Source: Gnetum montanum
Taxonomy: Eukaryota; Streptophyta; Gnetopsida; Gnetales; Gnetaceae
NCBI GenBank assembly: GCA_015680685.1
Contig: MNCI01000281.1
Span: 140,883-185,001, forward strand
Length of the DNA: 44,119 bases
Direction of reading: 5' to 3'
The notes beneath the pieces are model-generated. The model searched no databases and was not told the origin of the DNA. It worked only from the letters and a program-made list of their open reading frames with translations. Both the position numbers and the translations under genes were made by a program. Of this stretch, positions 1 through 11,949 are shown in pieces; within the stretch, counting starts at the first letter, position 1; every line of letters starts with the position of its first letter.

Positions 1-647
1 TTTTTATCTATCTTTCTTACTCCTTTTCTTTCTCCATTCTAACACTATCGGAGGTTCGCAATTAGTCATGGGGGTACGGGGCCTGATTTTTTCGATTTTC
101 TCCTAGCTCCGAAATTTTTGATTTTCTTCCTAACCCCTACACCTTCAGTAGTCATCATTAATATATTCCCAGATCCATATCAGCCATACCACAACCTAGT
201 CAATGGACCTACACTGAAGCAAGGTATTAATTACATGATGATTCAATTACCCTTACTAATATATGATTGTGTTGTGTGTGCAAATGACGGACATGCAAAC
301 AACGGATTGGATCTAGAGCAAACACTTGGAGTGGAGCTGTGCTAGACGTAGCGATGCAAAGAGCAAGATCGATGGCGCTCTTATGGATGGACAACGAAGG
401 CGTAATCTTGGCGTTGGCAGTAGCAACATTTCTTTCTCTCTCTCTCTTTCTCAACTGCCAACAAAGGCCTGATGTCATTGTAATAAGGTGTTCATCCTTG
501 TTGTCATGAACACCAATTTTGTCAAGTCTTGTAATAATGATCCATTCACATGTCATCCCATTAGTTCCATTCCCATCAATAATTCCATACCTACCTGATA
601 TTATTGTCAGGAACTCGAGGACGAGTTTTCATTCAGTCATGGGGGTA
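1..647 (+). mobile_element. 3' internal region of a Ty3/gypsy element (family X), truncated by the window start
   Basis: This is the non-coding end of a retrotransposon that enters from the left and leads into the LTR at 648. The last bases before the LTR read agtcatgggggta (635-647), a purine-rich primer for plus-strand DNA synthesis. The stretch 611-647 (ctcgaggacgagttttcatt, then the primer) closely matches the sequence before the other LTRs of this superfamily at 9186-9221, 23641-23671 and 40840-40870. I see no domain in the few short open frames. A (CT)n run lies at about 430-452. A second copy of the primer motif occurs at 64-76. Confidence 0.75.
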
Positions 648-1579
648 TGATGAGACGCGATATCACAACCGTCGTGATATCGCATCCCATGCAATATCGC
701 GGTCCGTCATCAAATCTATAAATAAGAGGTGGCACTCCCCTCATTTCTCATCCTAGGCTAGAAGTAGCGAAGCTCTGGCAGTTTGATCACTCCAGAGATA
801 GAATATTTTCCATGTGCCCGCAATAGGAGTCCCCAAGTGAACAAATCTTTATTCAAGCAGGTTTGTACCTGAACACAAGTTGTGTACGGCAATAAAGACG
901 AGCTTTGTGGATAAACCTTGCAGTACATGGAATAGGTTTATTATATGTTATTTCTTACCTGTCATTTATTACATGCATTAGCACGGCATGAGTACGACTT
1001 GGTTACGAGCATTGACGAATGTGTACGGCTATCCAAGGAATCAGCTACTCATCGCGATTAGATTCTCTCACCCTTGTCTCCTAGAACACAGGATGAGTAC
1101 TACTTGATTACGAGCATCTATGGATGTGTACCGCTAGTCAAGGAATCGGCTGCTCATCACACTTAGGCTAGTTAGGTGCCTCAGTACGACCACTTCGAGC
1201 ACGTGCGTTACATGTGGTGATCCTAGTAACGATTAGCATTTAGTAGCCACAGTTGCATAGTTCAGGGTATGTACGGTAAGTGGGAACGAATGCTAATGCT
1301 AGTTAATTTAGACTTAGGACATTAGTTAGAGTTAGTTAGTTTCTCAACCCTTCACCCTTTAGCATAGGAGACAAACCATAAAAGACCAAAAAAATCATAT
1401 ACCTCGGACTTACTTAACCATACACCGTGACAACAACAAGTAAGTCTGGGAAGACAACGAATGATTAACCCCAAGTGTTCCATGGGGTGTTTAGGCATTT
1501 AGTCTGCAGAGTTCGACCGGATTGCGTGTGCTACGCTCGTTTCGTATGGTTGAGTGTAGGGGTACCTCGCCACTCATCA
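648..1579 (+). repeat. 3' LTR of family X gypsy element
   Basis: This 932 bp long terminal repeat starts TGATGAGACGCG and ends CACTCATCA. The same ends occur on the solo copy at 41457-42436, and the two align along most of their length. Inside are a TATA-like ctataaata near 716, a polyadenylation-type aataaaga near 890, two copies of an ~80 bp internal repeat (about 987-1165) and a shared 3' block (cgaccggat, tcgtatggttgagtgtagggg). A primer tract lies immediately upstream, which makes it a 3' LTR; the matching 5' LTR is outside the window. A 10 bp perfect inverted repeat (657-666 and 674-683) near its start is absent from the solo copy. Confidence 0.88.
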
Positions 1580-4500
1580 GTAAGGTAGTGGCCTCTTATG
1601 CTAGACAAGAGTACAAAAACATTCATTCTACTATTAATCAGCTTTTGGATTGGTTGGTTCAAGATACTTTTAACATTTAAGTTCATGAAGAGTTAGCTAG
1701 AGCCCGATCAACTTTTCAATAATGGAATGTTTATAGGGCACAAAGTGCCTTAATGAAAAATAGGCTTACTTGGTTAAATATTTAAGATAAACATTGTAAG
1801 GAAATTTTCAAATATCTAAATAGTTTATTTCCTTTGCATTTTTAAGCAAAATTTCTATTGATGGCACCATAATCACTGACCATAACAATCTTCTTTCCTA
1901 TCTTAAGATCTATTTAAAACCTTATTTACTACAACCCCTATGGATAGTTTCTCATTCGAGGCTACTATTATTAATTATCCTATCCTAGTTAATTTTGCTA
2001 TGTCACAAATTTTAGAAGTTGATATTACTTAGCTTGAGCTTCAAAAGGCCTATTTTAAAATGAGTATTGGGAAGGCTTTAGGATATGATGGCTTTATAGT
2101 TGATTTTTTAAGGAATCATTGGGATTTGGTTGGTAATGATCTCTTCTAGGTCATTATTGAGGCTATTCATGTTGGTTCGTTACGATTGAATTTAAATCAA
2201 GGGATTATTCATCTTCTTCCTAAGTCTGAGAATCATACCTATATCTCCAATTAGCAACCCATCACTCTTCTTAACATCATGTATAAAATTTGGGCAAAAT
2301 GCTTAGCTTTATGTTTAAAGAAGATTCTTTGTCATATTATGTTCCCCTAGCAAACATGTTTTGTTCTTGGTAACTATATTTTAAATAATGTGATGGTTGC
2401 TTGGGAAGGTCTTCAGTGGGTGGAGGATGATGCCCAAGATATTCTCTTCATGAAGCTTGATTATGCAAAGGTCTATGACAACATTAAGTAGGACTTCATT
2501 TTGCAAATCATTACTAAACTTGGTTTCAGCCCTAAGTTTTTGCATATGGTGAAATGTTTATTCTCATATGCTAATGCAAGAATAGTTACTACCTTTGGTA
2601 TTGCTTCTTCTTTATCTATTGATAAGTCAGTGAGGTAAGGATGTTTTGTTGCCCCTTACTTGTTCATTATTGTAGTTGACTTTCTTTGTCATTAATTAAA
2701 TTATGATATTCAAAATAAGGCTATCACTGGGGTTCTTCTTTCTTCCCCTTGACATTAGCTTCTAAACATGCATTTCATAGATGACTTCTTTGTTCTTGTT
2801 GAAAATGAGCTTGCTAATTTGCAATGACTCTTATTTTGGGTGGAGCAATATTGTTCTCTTTTTGGCTCTACTTTTAATTGGAATAAATCCTTTATTTATA
2901 GTTTCAATATTAATTACCACTATTTGCCTAACAATAACTAGAAGCTTATCCAGGATCAAGATATCATTAAGATTTTGGGAATCCCCTTTTGCTTTAAAGG
3001 TTCCACTTTAGCTCTCTAGGATCAATTGGTATCTTGACTTCAAAAGAAAATTAAAAAATGGAAAACTAAATCCCTTATTCTTGTAGGCAAGTATCTTGTC
3101 TTCAAGTCTATATGTGCTTCTACTCATGTGTATTATTCTTAATGTTGGGCTCCCTCTCAAGCCACTTATCAGAAGTTAGAATGGTTATTTTAGGACTTTG
3201 TGTGGTCTTCCAAAGACTCTTAAAGAGGTTTTCACAAAGTTTCTTAGTATATTGTTACTCTTTCTACAAATAAGGGTGGTTTAGATCTTTTAAATTCTTT
3301 CAAACAGGGTCTTACCTTGGTTACTAGGTGGATGTTTCAGCATTTGGATGCCCATAACATTATTTAGACTTTCTTTAATTAAGGCTGCAACAAACATTTA
3401 TAAAAAAAAAAGCCTTTTTGGAAAGGTATCTACTTCACTAATTGAATTCTTTCTCCTTATAGGATCATCATTCTTGAATCTCATGTCTTTAAAAGCATTT
3501 GAAGGGCTTGGTACATTTTACATCACTATATTGATTGGACTAATGTCAAGATCAATCTTACTCTTCTTTGTAAACTTTTTCCCTTGTGGTTATCTCTTTC
3601 ACCTACTCCTCTTGCCACTATGAATTCTAGAATGGCTACTTCTTAGTTTCAGAATGGAGTTATTTCTCTTAACTATCTTCATCTTGTCAACTAATGGATC
3701 TCTTGGGAAGTGTTTGATAATTTATATGGGGCCTCTAAAGCCATGCAACATTGTTTTGATTGAGTTTATAGTTTTATTCATCACTATTTAAAGCTAGATG
3801 CTTTAGTGCAAAGTATTTTTCATGGCCTTTGTTGGACTAATGGGTTGAAACTTTTGCTCTATAAGTTGCATGTTTCCTTTCAAATTTTGCATAACTCCTC
3901 AATTATTGTCAACTGATGTAATAGGTCTTGGCACAAACAAGAATCAGAACAATTTTGGATATCCACTTTCAATTGTATATGGAAGCTTTCAACTCTCCCT
4001 AAAATTCAACAGTTTCTTTGGTATCTTTTTCATCAAGGTCTTCCTATTGGCAAACACCTTGAATATTTTGGGATTCATACTCCTAGTTTCCTTCATTGTG
4101 GAGCTACAGATGATTTTGTTTATGTGTTTTGGCATTGTCCTTTTGCTCAGCATGCTTGGAGTTGAGCTTGCAAAGTTATTCCTATTTGTCAGCTATCTTA
4201 AGATTATGTTTTTTTTTTTTTTGCTTTTTGCATATTACTTTTGTGAATTTCAAATTTCTTTGGAATGTTATCAAACCTATTTTTCACTTTTATATTTGGA
4301 AGCGTAGATGAAATACTATGTTTTAGAAAATAAATTATTCAAATATCTATCATCTGACTATTATGAAAAAAGTGTAGGTCTTCTGCTTTGTTCATTTCCA
4401 AATCATATCTTAAGCTTCAAAGGTTAAGTTACATATTAATTACTTGATTCATCTTTTGCAGCCTTGGTTTAGATCTATGAGTGATGCAGACTCTGGTTCA

Positions 4501-4868
4501 AGTAACCTTATTCAACATAATTCTTTACAAAGGATCTCCTCTTTATAATTTTGATTGTCATTTGCTTCATCAATTTCTCTTCTATTCTTCTTGCATTCCT
4601 GGTTACAGTTGATCCTTGGTGGGATACAGAGTTTTGAAAGGGTTCTTCTTTTCATTCTTCTTGTACTTTTGATTATAGTTAATGGCAGAGATGGTTTTTT
4701 GTAAGGGTGCTTCCTTCCTTTATTATTATTGGACTGACTGTAAGGGTGTATCCCTTACAAACCACCCCCATTACATTGAATCTTCCGCTCCATGTTATTT
4801 CCATCTATATCTATTCTATGGTGTTTCGATGTTGCTTATATATTTGATGATCTTTAATTATTAATAAA
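1580..4868 (+). mobile_element. L1-type LINE (non-LTR retrotransposon) remnant, 5' truncated
   Basis: This is a decayed second ORF of a plant L1-type LINE, readable as pieces on the + strand separated by stops and frameshifts. The order is right for the family. A GKALGYDGF-like block lies near 2070, GIIHLLPK near 2200, PITLLNIMYKIWAK near 2255 and FMKLDYAKVYD near 2450. The catalytic F-I-D-D is at 2774-2785, with both aspartates kept. A KGGLDLLNS motif lies near 3275. The reverse-transcriptase zinc-binding domain spans about 3950-4200 (IWKLSTLPKIQQFLW, then HCGATDDFVYVFWHCPFAQ), and a terminal IKPIFHFYIWKRR lies near 4270. The endonuclease ORF is missing and the left side abuts the LTR. The 3' end is placed at the AT-rich aattattaataaaag near 4868; I see no clear poly(A) tail or target duplication. 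The element is certainly inactive. Confidence 0.88.
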
Positions 4869-5498
4869 AGTGTTTTTTCCGTGTTACCCAAGGCAAGTTT
4901 TCCATTTGCTGAATGAGCTCAGTGAAATAGCAAAATTGGTGCGATGGGAAAACGAAATTGCGGCGAGATTGGTACTGGTATTAACGGAATTGATATCAGA
5001 CACAGCCAAGTTGCTGAGAACGACGAAATAAATTGGTATTTGTAATTTTGTATGAACGGAATTGATATCAGAGAAAGCCAAGTCGTTCAGAACGAGGAAG
5101 TCAATTGCAGGCGCTGGTTTATTCTGCTCCGTTCCAAGTTCCAACGCGGCAGTACCTTGTTCAACAAGGTAGCCATGTTTTATAAACCGTCAATTTTGCC
5201 CATTGTAATATGGAGAGTGGTGGGAAAAGACAATACAATGAGAAATGTTTGAGTACGGTTTAGGCCCACTGCCCCCGATGAATGCATACCTGGTGAACAT
5301 TGTTGAAGGTTTGAAAGGTATTTAATGGCGGCAGATCTTGAAACGAAGGACTTAAGCTGAGCAGAGGTTCAGGTTCGGGTTGAATTTTAGCATTTCCATA
5401 AAAGATTTCAAAGCAAAGATTCCTTCCTTGATCCAAGCAGGTAATTCATGAGAGCCGGAATCGTAATCGGAATCGATCGAGTTTGAAAGCCAGAGGAA
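4869..5498 (+). promoter_or_regulatory. Upstream region of the two-exon gene (candidate promoter and 5' leader)
   Basis: The region between the LINE and the start codon is less AT-rich than its neighbours and holds no recognisable protein. A TATAAA at 5181-5186 lies 313 bp before the ATG and is the best TATA candidate I see. A ~54 bp segment beginning aacggaattgatatcaga occurs twice (4983 and 5055), 72 bp apart. A leader with the purine-rich context gccagaggaaATGG precedes the start codon. No transcript evidence is available, so the promoter call is inference. Confidence 0.4.
4983..5108 (+). repeat. Two direct repeats of ~54 bp, 72 bp apart
   Basis: Both copies start aacggaattgatatcaga, followed by a shared agccaagt and a shared agaacga block. 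They differ at several bases, so the duplication is not recent. They lie 70-200 bp upstream of the candidate TATA box. A weaker third relative (gaaattgcggcgagattgg) may precede them near 4953. Confidence 0.7.
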
Positions 5499-8400
5499 AT
5501 GGTGCTATGGGAGATAACCCTTGCGACGGCCTATTTTCTTGGCCTCAGGAGGACCTACAGGCTCGCTCTTCGCTTGCAGCGTCGCATTATTCCTCCTCGC
5601 TTTCCTCGTCTACGCGGCTTTCTTAAAAGGTACGCGTTGCTGCTCGTATGCAGTTTCTCTTCACTGCAGTTTATGTGATAATGCACTGCGCAGCTAGCTC
5701 TATAGTTTTTCACAAGTGCCTATCGGGCGGCATCAGTTTTCAATAATTTCGTTTTTCTGATCAATTATATGCCAACGATTTGGGATATTCCGTTGTTTTA
5801 GGACCAATTTGGTTTATGGAAAAACAGTATCCGTCGTGTCTGTTCCTTTTTGTTAAACTGTTATTTCATCTGCCCCAGGAGTGATATTCTGTGGAAAACT
5901 AGGTTACTACTACTTGAATGTCTCCTTATTTTTAGAGTGATCATCATCATAGACTTTTCTCGTATTTGATGCGCTCATTGTTGATCCATATTTTTGCCGT
6001 TCAACTTGGAAATGCCACAAAGGGTTGATTCAAAATATTTCTTCCATGTTTCGAAGAGTCTTAAAAAACGGCATTTCTATTGTCTGTTACTGATTCTATT
6101 TTTAACCTTGGCATTTTATTTCAGTTATCTGATATACATTAGGCATTTCTCAACTAAGACCGTAATAACTCGACTTTTAATTCTTGCTATTCACAAAAAT
6201 TACGAGAAGATATGATGCACTGTTAAACAAGCGTGTTGTATACACAATCACATAAATTTGGTGTAGGAGATATTTAGGTAGAGCTGTGGAATAGTGACTA
6301 CTGAATACCTCGGACAGAAATTATGCTGATGTGCCATTTTACGATTCAATCAGCATCATACAAAAGGCCTCCATTTTCATTATGAAATTTCAGTCAATTG
6401 TCTTAACAAAAATTCGTATGTATAGTTGACATTCCTGTGTCCAAATTCAGAGATTGTTGATTCTAGTTTTAAATGTTTCTTCCTTACTCTTTGACGGCTT
6501 TATCACATGAATCACAAGTTCAACTCCCCTATAGTTGTCATAGCTTAGGATGCCCCCTCTGTTCATATATAGATATAGCATAATGCTCCTTCTAAAGTCT
6601 TGACGTGTACCTATTTTTTTTATCGTTTTTAGTGATGTGAATTTCCTCAGTTTCTCTTTTACTAAGCTTTTAGGTTTGCAAGGTACTTCCGTCACACAAG
6701 GCATATATATTCCATGTATATGGTGCTTTTTGCTAATTTCTGTGTTTCGTAGCTTTCCTTAACAATTTAGGTATCTACTAATTAAAAATTCTGCGTACGT
6801 CCGCTTTGTGCATGAGAGTGAACGATGTGGTTTGGATTTAAACTTAAAGCGTTGCATCAGTTTTCATGAAAGATTCTTACGAAATTTATGAGGGTCCAAT
6901 AAGGTGGTCTTCATTTTCATATTCAATTCTGCCCTATTTGATATCATTATATTTGATCTATTGCACTGTTCTGGTGGCATGGGTGATATCTGAAATTATT
7001 AAAGGCAACATATGTTGAAGATATAAACTATGCTGCTTCATATTGTTTTCATTGCTTATCCAATGTTTTGGTTGTTGGTTGCTTTTGGCTATGTTCAATG
7101 TATTTGTTAAATGCATTTTTAAAGGCTTATTTTTCCCCGAAATGGTTATCTGGACTTTTTATCCCGGACAGAAATTTAATTTTTTTTTCGTTGTATACAA
7201 ATGAAAGGCCATTGTCCCTGGTTCAAAGAAACAATTCTTCTAAAGTGGTTCTTTGAAAATGGTTAGAATTTGTTGCTTCAGAAGATTGAAATGCATGTTT
7301 CACAATATGGTGCAACTGGTGTGTATTTTATCCTTTGAGGTGCCTGCTAAAAGTGGCGCAAGCCAAATTAGAATAAAAAATCATAATATGCTTTTTGTGA
7401 ATTCTTATAAAGATGTCTCAAATCAAGGGATAGCAATTTATTATGGTCATGACACGTATAAGGGAAATGGCATCCAATTGAAGTCCATCACAATGTAAAA
7501 TTTTTAACCTTGAGAAGCCTCTGGGTTATTTGCTTATGGTGGCTACTATGTGAAAATTCTGCTTTAGAACTATGAATGGGTTTGCTACTTTTCTACTTTC
7601 AAGTATGTTTGCTACCATCTTTCTTTTGATGGTCCTTATTGTTGTAAGGTGCATAGTGTCTGTACTTGTACTGTGTAGGTTACCTTATAAATGGGCTTTA
7701 AAAAAACGAGGGAAAAAGTGCAACTTTAACTGGTACCAATACGGTTCAAATATTGGGGCAGAGAAACAACCACGCCCTGGACTATACAATCGTAGTGAGC
7801 ACGTACTTGATTAGCCGCTGCAGCCGGTACAGCCTCTCCATTCTGAACAAGGCAGTACATGCAGTGGGCCTCATGACTCATCACCGACTTCCTTAACCGT
7901 CCTTTTTCCTTTTCATAACTTTATTAAAAGCAGAGATTGAACAAAACCAGCTGCATAAGTCTTCTTTATTTCAGTGATAGTTGGCATGAATGCACTGGCT
8001 GTCTAATAGATCCTTTGAATATCCGGACGTTAATAAATCAGTTTTACTTGCAGTTTCATATCTCAGGCAATGCGTAAGTAAAAGTTTCTTCTCGTGTTGG
8101 CAGGCGCACTAGAAATGTCTTCGATGTTGCTTTGAGCGTACATAGAAGCATTCAAAAAAGAGACATCCAGCTGGGCAAAAGCGTTGGAAACCGGATATTA
8201 CGTTTTCTCGATCGTGTGAAGCCATCGGCCAACATAAGAGGAGAAAACCCCGGCGGTGAGATGCAAAGCGGTTCTAAAGCAGCAGGTACTACTTCCTCTG
8301 CCAGACATGCGAGTCAAGATTCAGTTTCGAAAAGTTACAACTCTGACAAAGCAGCGAAAGCCAGAAATCTTTTCATTTCCAAGACTGATGCGGGTGGGCA

Positions 8401-8617
8401 TATTTCTGCTGTTTCTAGCCTGAGACAGGGTACATCCACGGGGTTTGGTATATTGCCGCAATCTGCCTTCAGATCATTCCCAATTGCGCCTCTCCCAATT
8501 CCTCGGCCTTCTGTCAGGCACATGTCCTCCTTACTTACTGTGATTTCAAAGCTACCTCCTTCAGGTGTCTCCAGGCAAGTCTTTCGTGAAGATGTTGCTC
8601 TCTGGATGAGGTCATAG
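5499..8617 (+). CDS. Conserved-looking plant protein of unknown function, two exons (5499-5629 joined to 8104-8617)
   Basis: Joining 5499-5629 (43 codons plus 2 bases) to 8104-8617 gives one open frame of 214 residues ending at TAG. Donor AAAAG|GTACGC and acceptor TTGGCAG|GCGC are canonical, and codon 44 (AG|G, Arg) is restored across the junction. The protein starts MVLWEITLATAYFLGLRRTY: a short hydrophobic stretch (about residues 5-16), then an Arg-rich basic segment (17-47). A likely helical part follows (about 48-85, containing RNVFDVALSVHRSI and GNRILRFLDRVKP). After that comes a low-complexity Ser/Gly/Lys tail that is probably disordered. The first ~85 residues resemble, from memory, a small plant-specific family without assigned function; I know no catalytic motif in it. 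The basic N-terminus could be a targeting peptide or membrane anchor. Undisturbed splice signals and two polyadenylation signals suggest it is functional. Confidence 0.72.
5630..8103 (+). other. Intron 1 of the two-exon gene (2474 bp)
   Basis: The intron is bounded by GTACGC at 5630 and a pyrimidine-rich acceptor (tttcttctcgtgttggcag) ending at 8103. It is AT-rich, and open frames inside it are short and carry no recognisable domain. I found no LTR, LINE or inverted-repeat element in it. Its length suits a species with expanded introns. Confidence 0.7.
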
Positions 8618-8890
8618 GAAGTAACCAAGAGTCTGTTTTTAAAAGAATTTGCTGCACCGTAAATGAACCTCGGAAAGTGAATTTGAAATTTTGCTCCTGG
8701 GAAAGCCATTACGTATATTCTTGGAAGTCTTGTAGGTTTTTGTTACGGACAACATTAGGTACTCAGTATGTGGTCGATTAGGTCCCGTGGCATCAGGATT
8801 CTGTATCCTGCGTGACTCTTCTAGAGAAAATAAAGCTGCAGACGGATGCCGTTGTGCCGTTGTGCATTCATCAATAAACAAAAAATTCTA
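8618..8890 (+). terminator. 3' untranslated region with two AATAAA polyadenylation signals
   Basis: After the stop codon the sequence carries AATAAA at 8829-8834 and again at 8873-8878, the second followed by an A-rich stretch. Either could direct 3' end formation of the upstream gene about 210-260 bp past its stop. Beyond 8890 the DNA becomes AT-rich and then turns into retrotransposon sequence. Confidence 0.6.
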
Positions 8891-8984
8891 TATTTGCTTT
8901 TATAAGATTGTCAAAAAATGTTTGATGATGAGTTTGGTTGTGACTTTATGCTAATTCCTTTACTATGACTCTATAGGAGCTACA

Positions 8985-9221
8985 TTGGTTTTAGAAGGTA
9001 ATAACAGAATATCTTGAGCTAACTCTTTTATTGCAAGCTCAATAGACATCCAATTTTGTAAAACTTGTAACTCCGTACACTTGGGCACTTAGCACTTGTC
9101 TATTCCACTTGAGTCAATTTGTATGTTAGTCAATAATCTCACACCTACCCAATATTTTGTAAGAAACTTGTTCCTCATGTTGCTTAACTCAAGGATAAGT
9201 TTTCATTTAGTTGTGGAGGTA
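8985..9221 (+). mobile_element. 3' internal remnant of gypsy element C
   Basis: The stretch from about 9045 to 9221 (acatccaattttgt, cttgtaactccgtacacttgg, then aaggataagttttcatttag and the primer ttgtggaggta) aligns with 40690-40870, just before the 3' LTR of element A. It is therefore the tail of a related element whose body is missing on the left. The left edge near 8985 is approximate. No coding sequence remains. Confidence 0.7.
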
Positions 9222-10046
9222 TGATGAGTCATGATTTGCCTGTCTTAACATCGGAGCCTTGACATTTGATGAATCGTTGTTGTTTGTCTGCTCCGATGTT
9301 GAGTACACGACATTGGGGCTTGGATGCGACGTCGAGTACATCGGGGTATATAAACTGCCCTATAAATACAATGCCTAGGATCCCATTTTGAGTTAGTTTT
9401 CAAATTAGTTTTTTAGTTTCTCTTCTTTTAAAGTCTGTTATTCCTAGTGCATGCTTGCAATGTGATATTTGTAATCATATAGCACCTTTGTAGCATTGTA
9501 GCATCCACTTAGATTATTATTGCTTTTGATTATTAATTATTTACTGATTTCTTTAGTTAAATGTTTTCATTTATTGTTATTTACTATTCCTCTTATTAAG
9601 CGGAATGTGTATGCCTTAATCATGAGCGTTTAAGTGTAGATACCTGGTAATCCAGAGGTGTATAGTTTGGCACAACCAGTGATGTATACTTGGCATTCCC
9701 AAAAGTAGCCTCACGAAGTCTAAGATGTGTACGGATGATTAAGTGTAGATACTGATCGCCCATAGGCTAGTTTAGATCTTGTTTTCCATTATTCATTAGT
9801 TTAATTAATCCATCTCTTTATCATCATCAGGAGTAGCATAGAATTAGAAACAACATCATATGCTTCACTTTGGACTAAAGCATATGTGACAAAGCTAGCA
9901 TTAGTCCAAGTGGGAAGACAATAAACTACAATCAAAGCATAATGATCTAGATACCACAACTAGTCCCATTCACAGAATTCGACCGGATCATGTGTGAACA
10001 CTTGTGATTCATATGGTTAAACATAGGGGTACCTCACCACTTATCA
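9222..10046 (+). repeat. 3' LTR of gypsy element C
   Basis: This ~825 bp LTR starts TGATGAGTCATG and ends at CCACTTATCA, which matches CACTCATCA of the related copies. It has the superfamily layout: a TATA region (cctataaata near 9360), the late block with gaccggatcatgtgtgaa near 9980 and ggggtacctcaccac at the 3' end. A perfect 11 bp inverted repeat (9247-9257 and 9290-9300) lies near the start, in sequence not shared with X or D. A primer tract directly upstream marks it as a 3' LTR. No target duplication could be checked because the 5' part is gone. Confidence 0.83.
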
Positions 10047-10374
10047 CTTAGGAACTACTATAAGCTTAACAATCATTGAATGGTTAGGAAGAAAACCAAA
10101 CTTAAAATAATAGGATGCAACGAGAAGTGTTAAGACATGTGCATACTTGGCTCCTTCTCTTCTTCCTTTAGGATAACAATAGGAGATGTACCTAGTACTG
10201 CCTCATCAAACAAGGCATCTAGATTGTCTAGATCTATGTTGGCAAATCCTTCAGCCTCATGCTGGTGCAAGAGCACCTCCTCTACACACCTTTGTTCCTC
10301 CTCTACTATAGTGACTGCACATCTCTATGCTTCCTCGTTTGTGGAAGCTTGGGCTACCATGTCTTGATGGTTGT

Positions 10375-10473
10375 CTACACCCATAACACATAGAAAATCA
10401 ATTAGTACACAAAACCATAATGTAGCCATAAAATCTTAAAACATAGAATAACCAAAACATAGATAAAGCATAC
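10375..10473 (-). other. 99 bp intron of the minus-strand pseudogene
   Basis: On the minus strand the exon ends ATCATAG|GTATGC and the next begins GTGTAG|ACAACC. Joining them continues the reading frame (residues HQAII-D-NHQDMV). Size and borders are typical of a short plant spliceosomal intron. Confidence 0.65.
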
Positions 10474-11857
10474 CTATGATTGCTTGATGTGATCTCTTAT
10501 GCTTAAACTTAAGCTTCTTTTGTGTGGGTTTCTCTGACATTAGCGATGCTTCATCTATAGGCCTTTTAAGCTTGGCCTTGGCTTTCCCTTTGGCTTCTCT
10601 ACATCATCATTTAGCCTCCAGGATGCTCACTAGAATTGAGGGGCTCCTCCTTTGTGTTGTCAGGGGATTTGCATTGCCTAACACCAAGATCCTTGGAGGT
10701 AACAGATAGTGAATCGTCCATCTCATCTAGTGGGTTTTGAGCCTACATGGTTGGATAAATGTGCTTTATCCAAGGCCTAGAAAGTTGGTCTTGGTCTTGG
10801 GCAAACCCTCATCCATTCCTCCACATCACCAGGAACTTTGTGAACCTCTTCAGATAACCCAAAAATAACATAAAATGTATGTGGATTATATGCGAGTGTC
10901 ATTGCAGAGTTTGAGAACCTCATCTTGAAGCCTAATAGTGAAAGCAATCACCCAGTTGAATTTGATACCATCCATTAGGACCCTCTTAAAGGTTCACCCT
11001 TGTGTGATGCTGTATGATGCCTTTACCTCAAGGTTCATGAAGCTATCCATGGAAATCATAGAGTGGCCCATGCTAGCACTAGGCCACTTCAAAACTTCCT
11101 TATGATGGCCTACTTCCTTCACTATTCTAGTGGCAACCTTTCCTCCATCAGTGAGGACGCCAAACAAGTTGCAAAAAGTACCCTTATCAATGGCTATGGT
11201 AATTAGCATGTCTCGAATGATGATGTTGAAACGATCGGACTCTCTATTGAAGGAGTTGATGACTTGCAACATCTTTGCAGCAGGGATGGAAGGGATAGGT
11301 GCCATAAATAGATCAAGCAAACCCACATGCTCAATGTTTGCTTGAATGTATCTATGCACATGTCCCCTTAGCCACTCCTATGCTAGTATCACCTCACCAA
11401 ACTTTAGGATGAGGGTATCCTCATAACATCCTAAAACTAATAAGGTGACATCAACAGAGGTGGATAGTCTTGCAAGGCAATAACCAAATGTTTAGCATCA
11501 ACATAGGCATGTTCAATAACTAGTTAAAGTGATAGAATACTTAAAACTTTAGTGACCATAAAACATTAGAAGTTACAACTCTTATGTTTACCTTTCTTCT
11601 TCTTCTTTGGTGTGATTTGAGTAGAGGTCCTAGCTGTAAGGGTCTAATCTAGGGTGCTCTTGGAGCCCACCCACCACTTGTGTATCGTCTTATTGACTAC
11701 ACACTTCTTGTAGATAGGGTCAAATTTCTTAGTGTATTCATCAAAGTTCCTTCTTAATTGTTCATACACAACAATTGTGATTTGGGGACCCTTGATAATT
11801 CATCTAAGGTGGTTTGAGCCATTGCCAAGGTTTGACAAATTCATAAAATTTGGGGAC

Positions 11858-11949
11858 CTACAAGAAATTCATAAAATTGACAAAGTTAGGAAAGGTAGTT
11901 TAGCCAATAAAGCCAAAAAACATAAAAATACTATAACAACCATGCTTAC
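11858..11949 (-). other. 92 bp intron of the minus-strand pseudogene
   Basis: The donor GGG|GTAAGC at 11949 and the acceptor TTCTTGTAG|GTCCCC at 11858, both on the minus strand, flank a T-rich 92 bp stretch full of stops. The sequence after the acceptor is open again (VPKFYEFVKPWQWLKPP). Confidence 0.6.

Noticed and set aside
2781-3011. 76-codon hydrophobic open frame on + strand
   Set aside because: It is an out-of-frame reading of the LINE reverse transcriptase, which is visible in the overlapping frame.
3870-4307. 145-codon membrane-like open frame
   Set aside because: Another frame of the same DNA encodes the LINE zinc-binding domain (HCGATDDFVYVFWHCP); the hydrophobicity comes from T-rich sequence.
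8335-8709. 124-codon minus-strand open frame
   Set aside because: It lies antisense over exon 2 of the host gene and has no features of its own.
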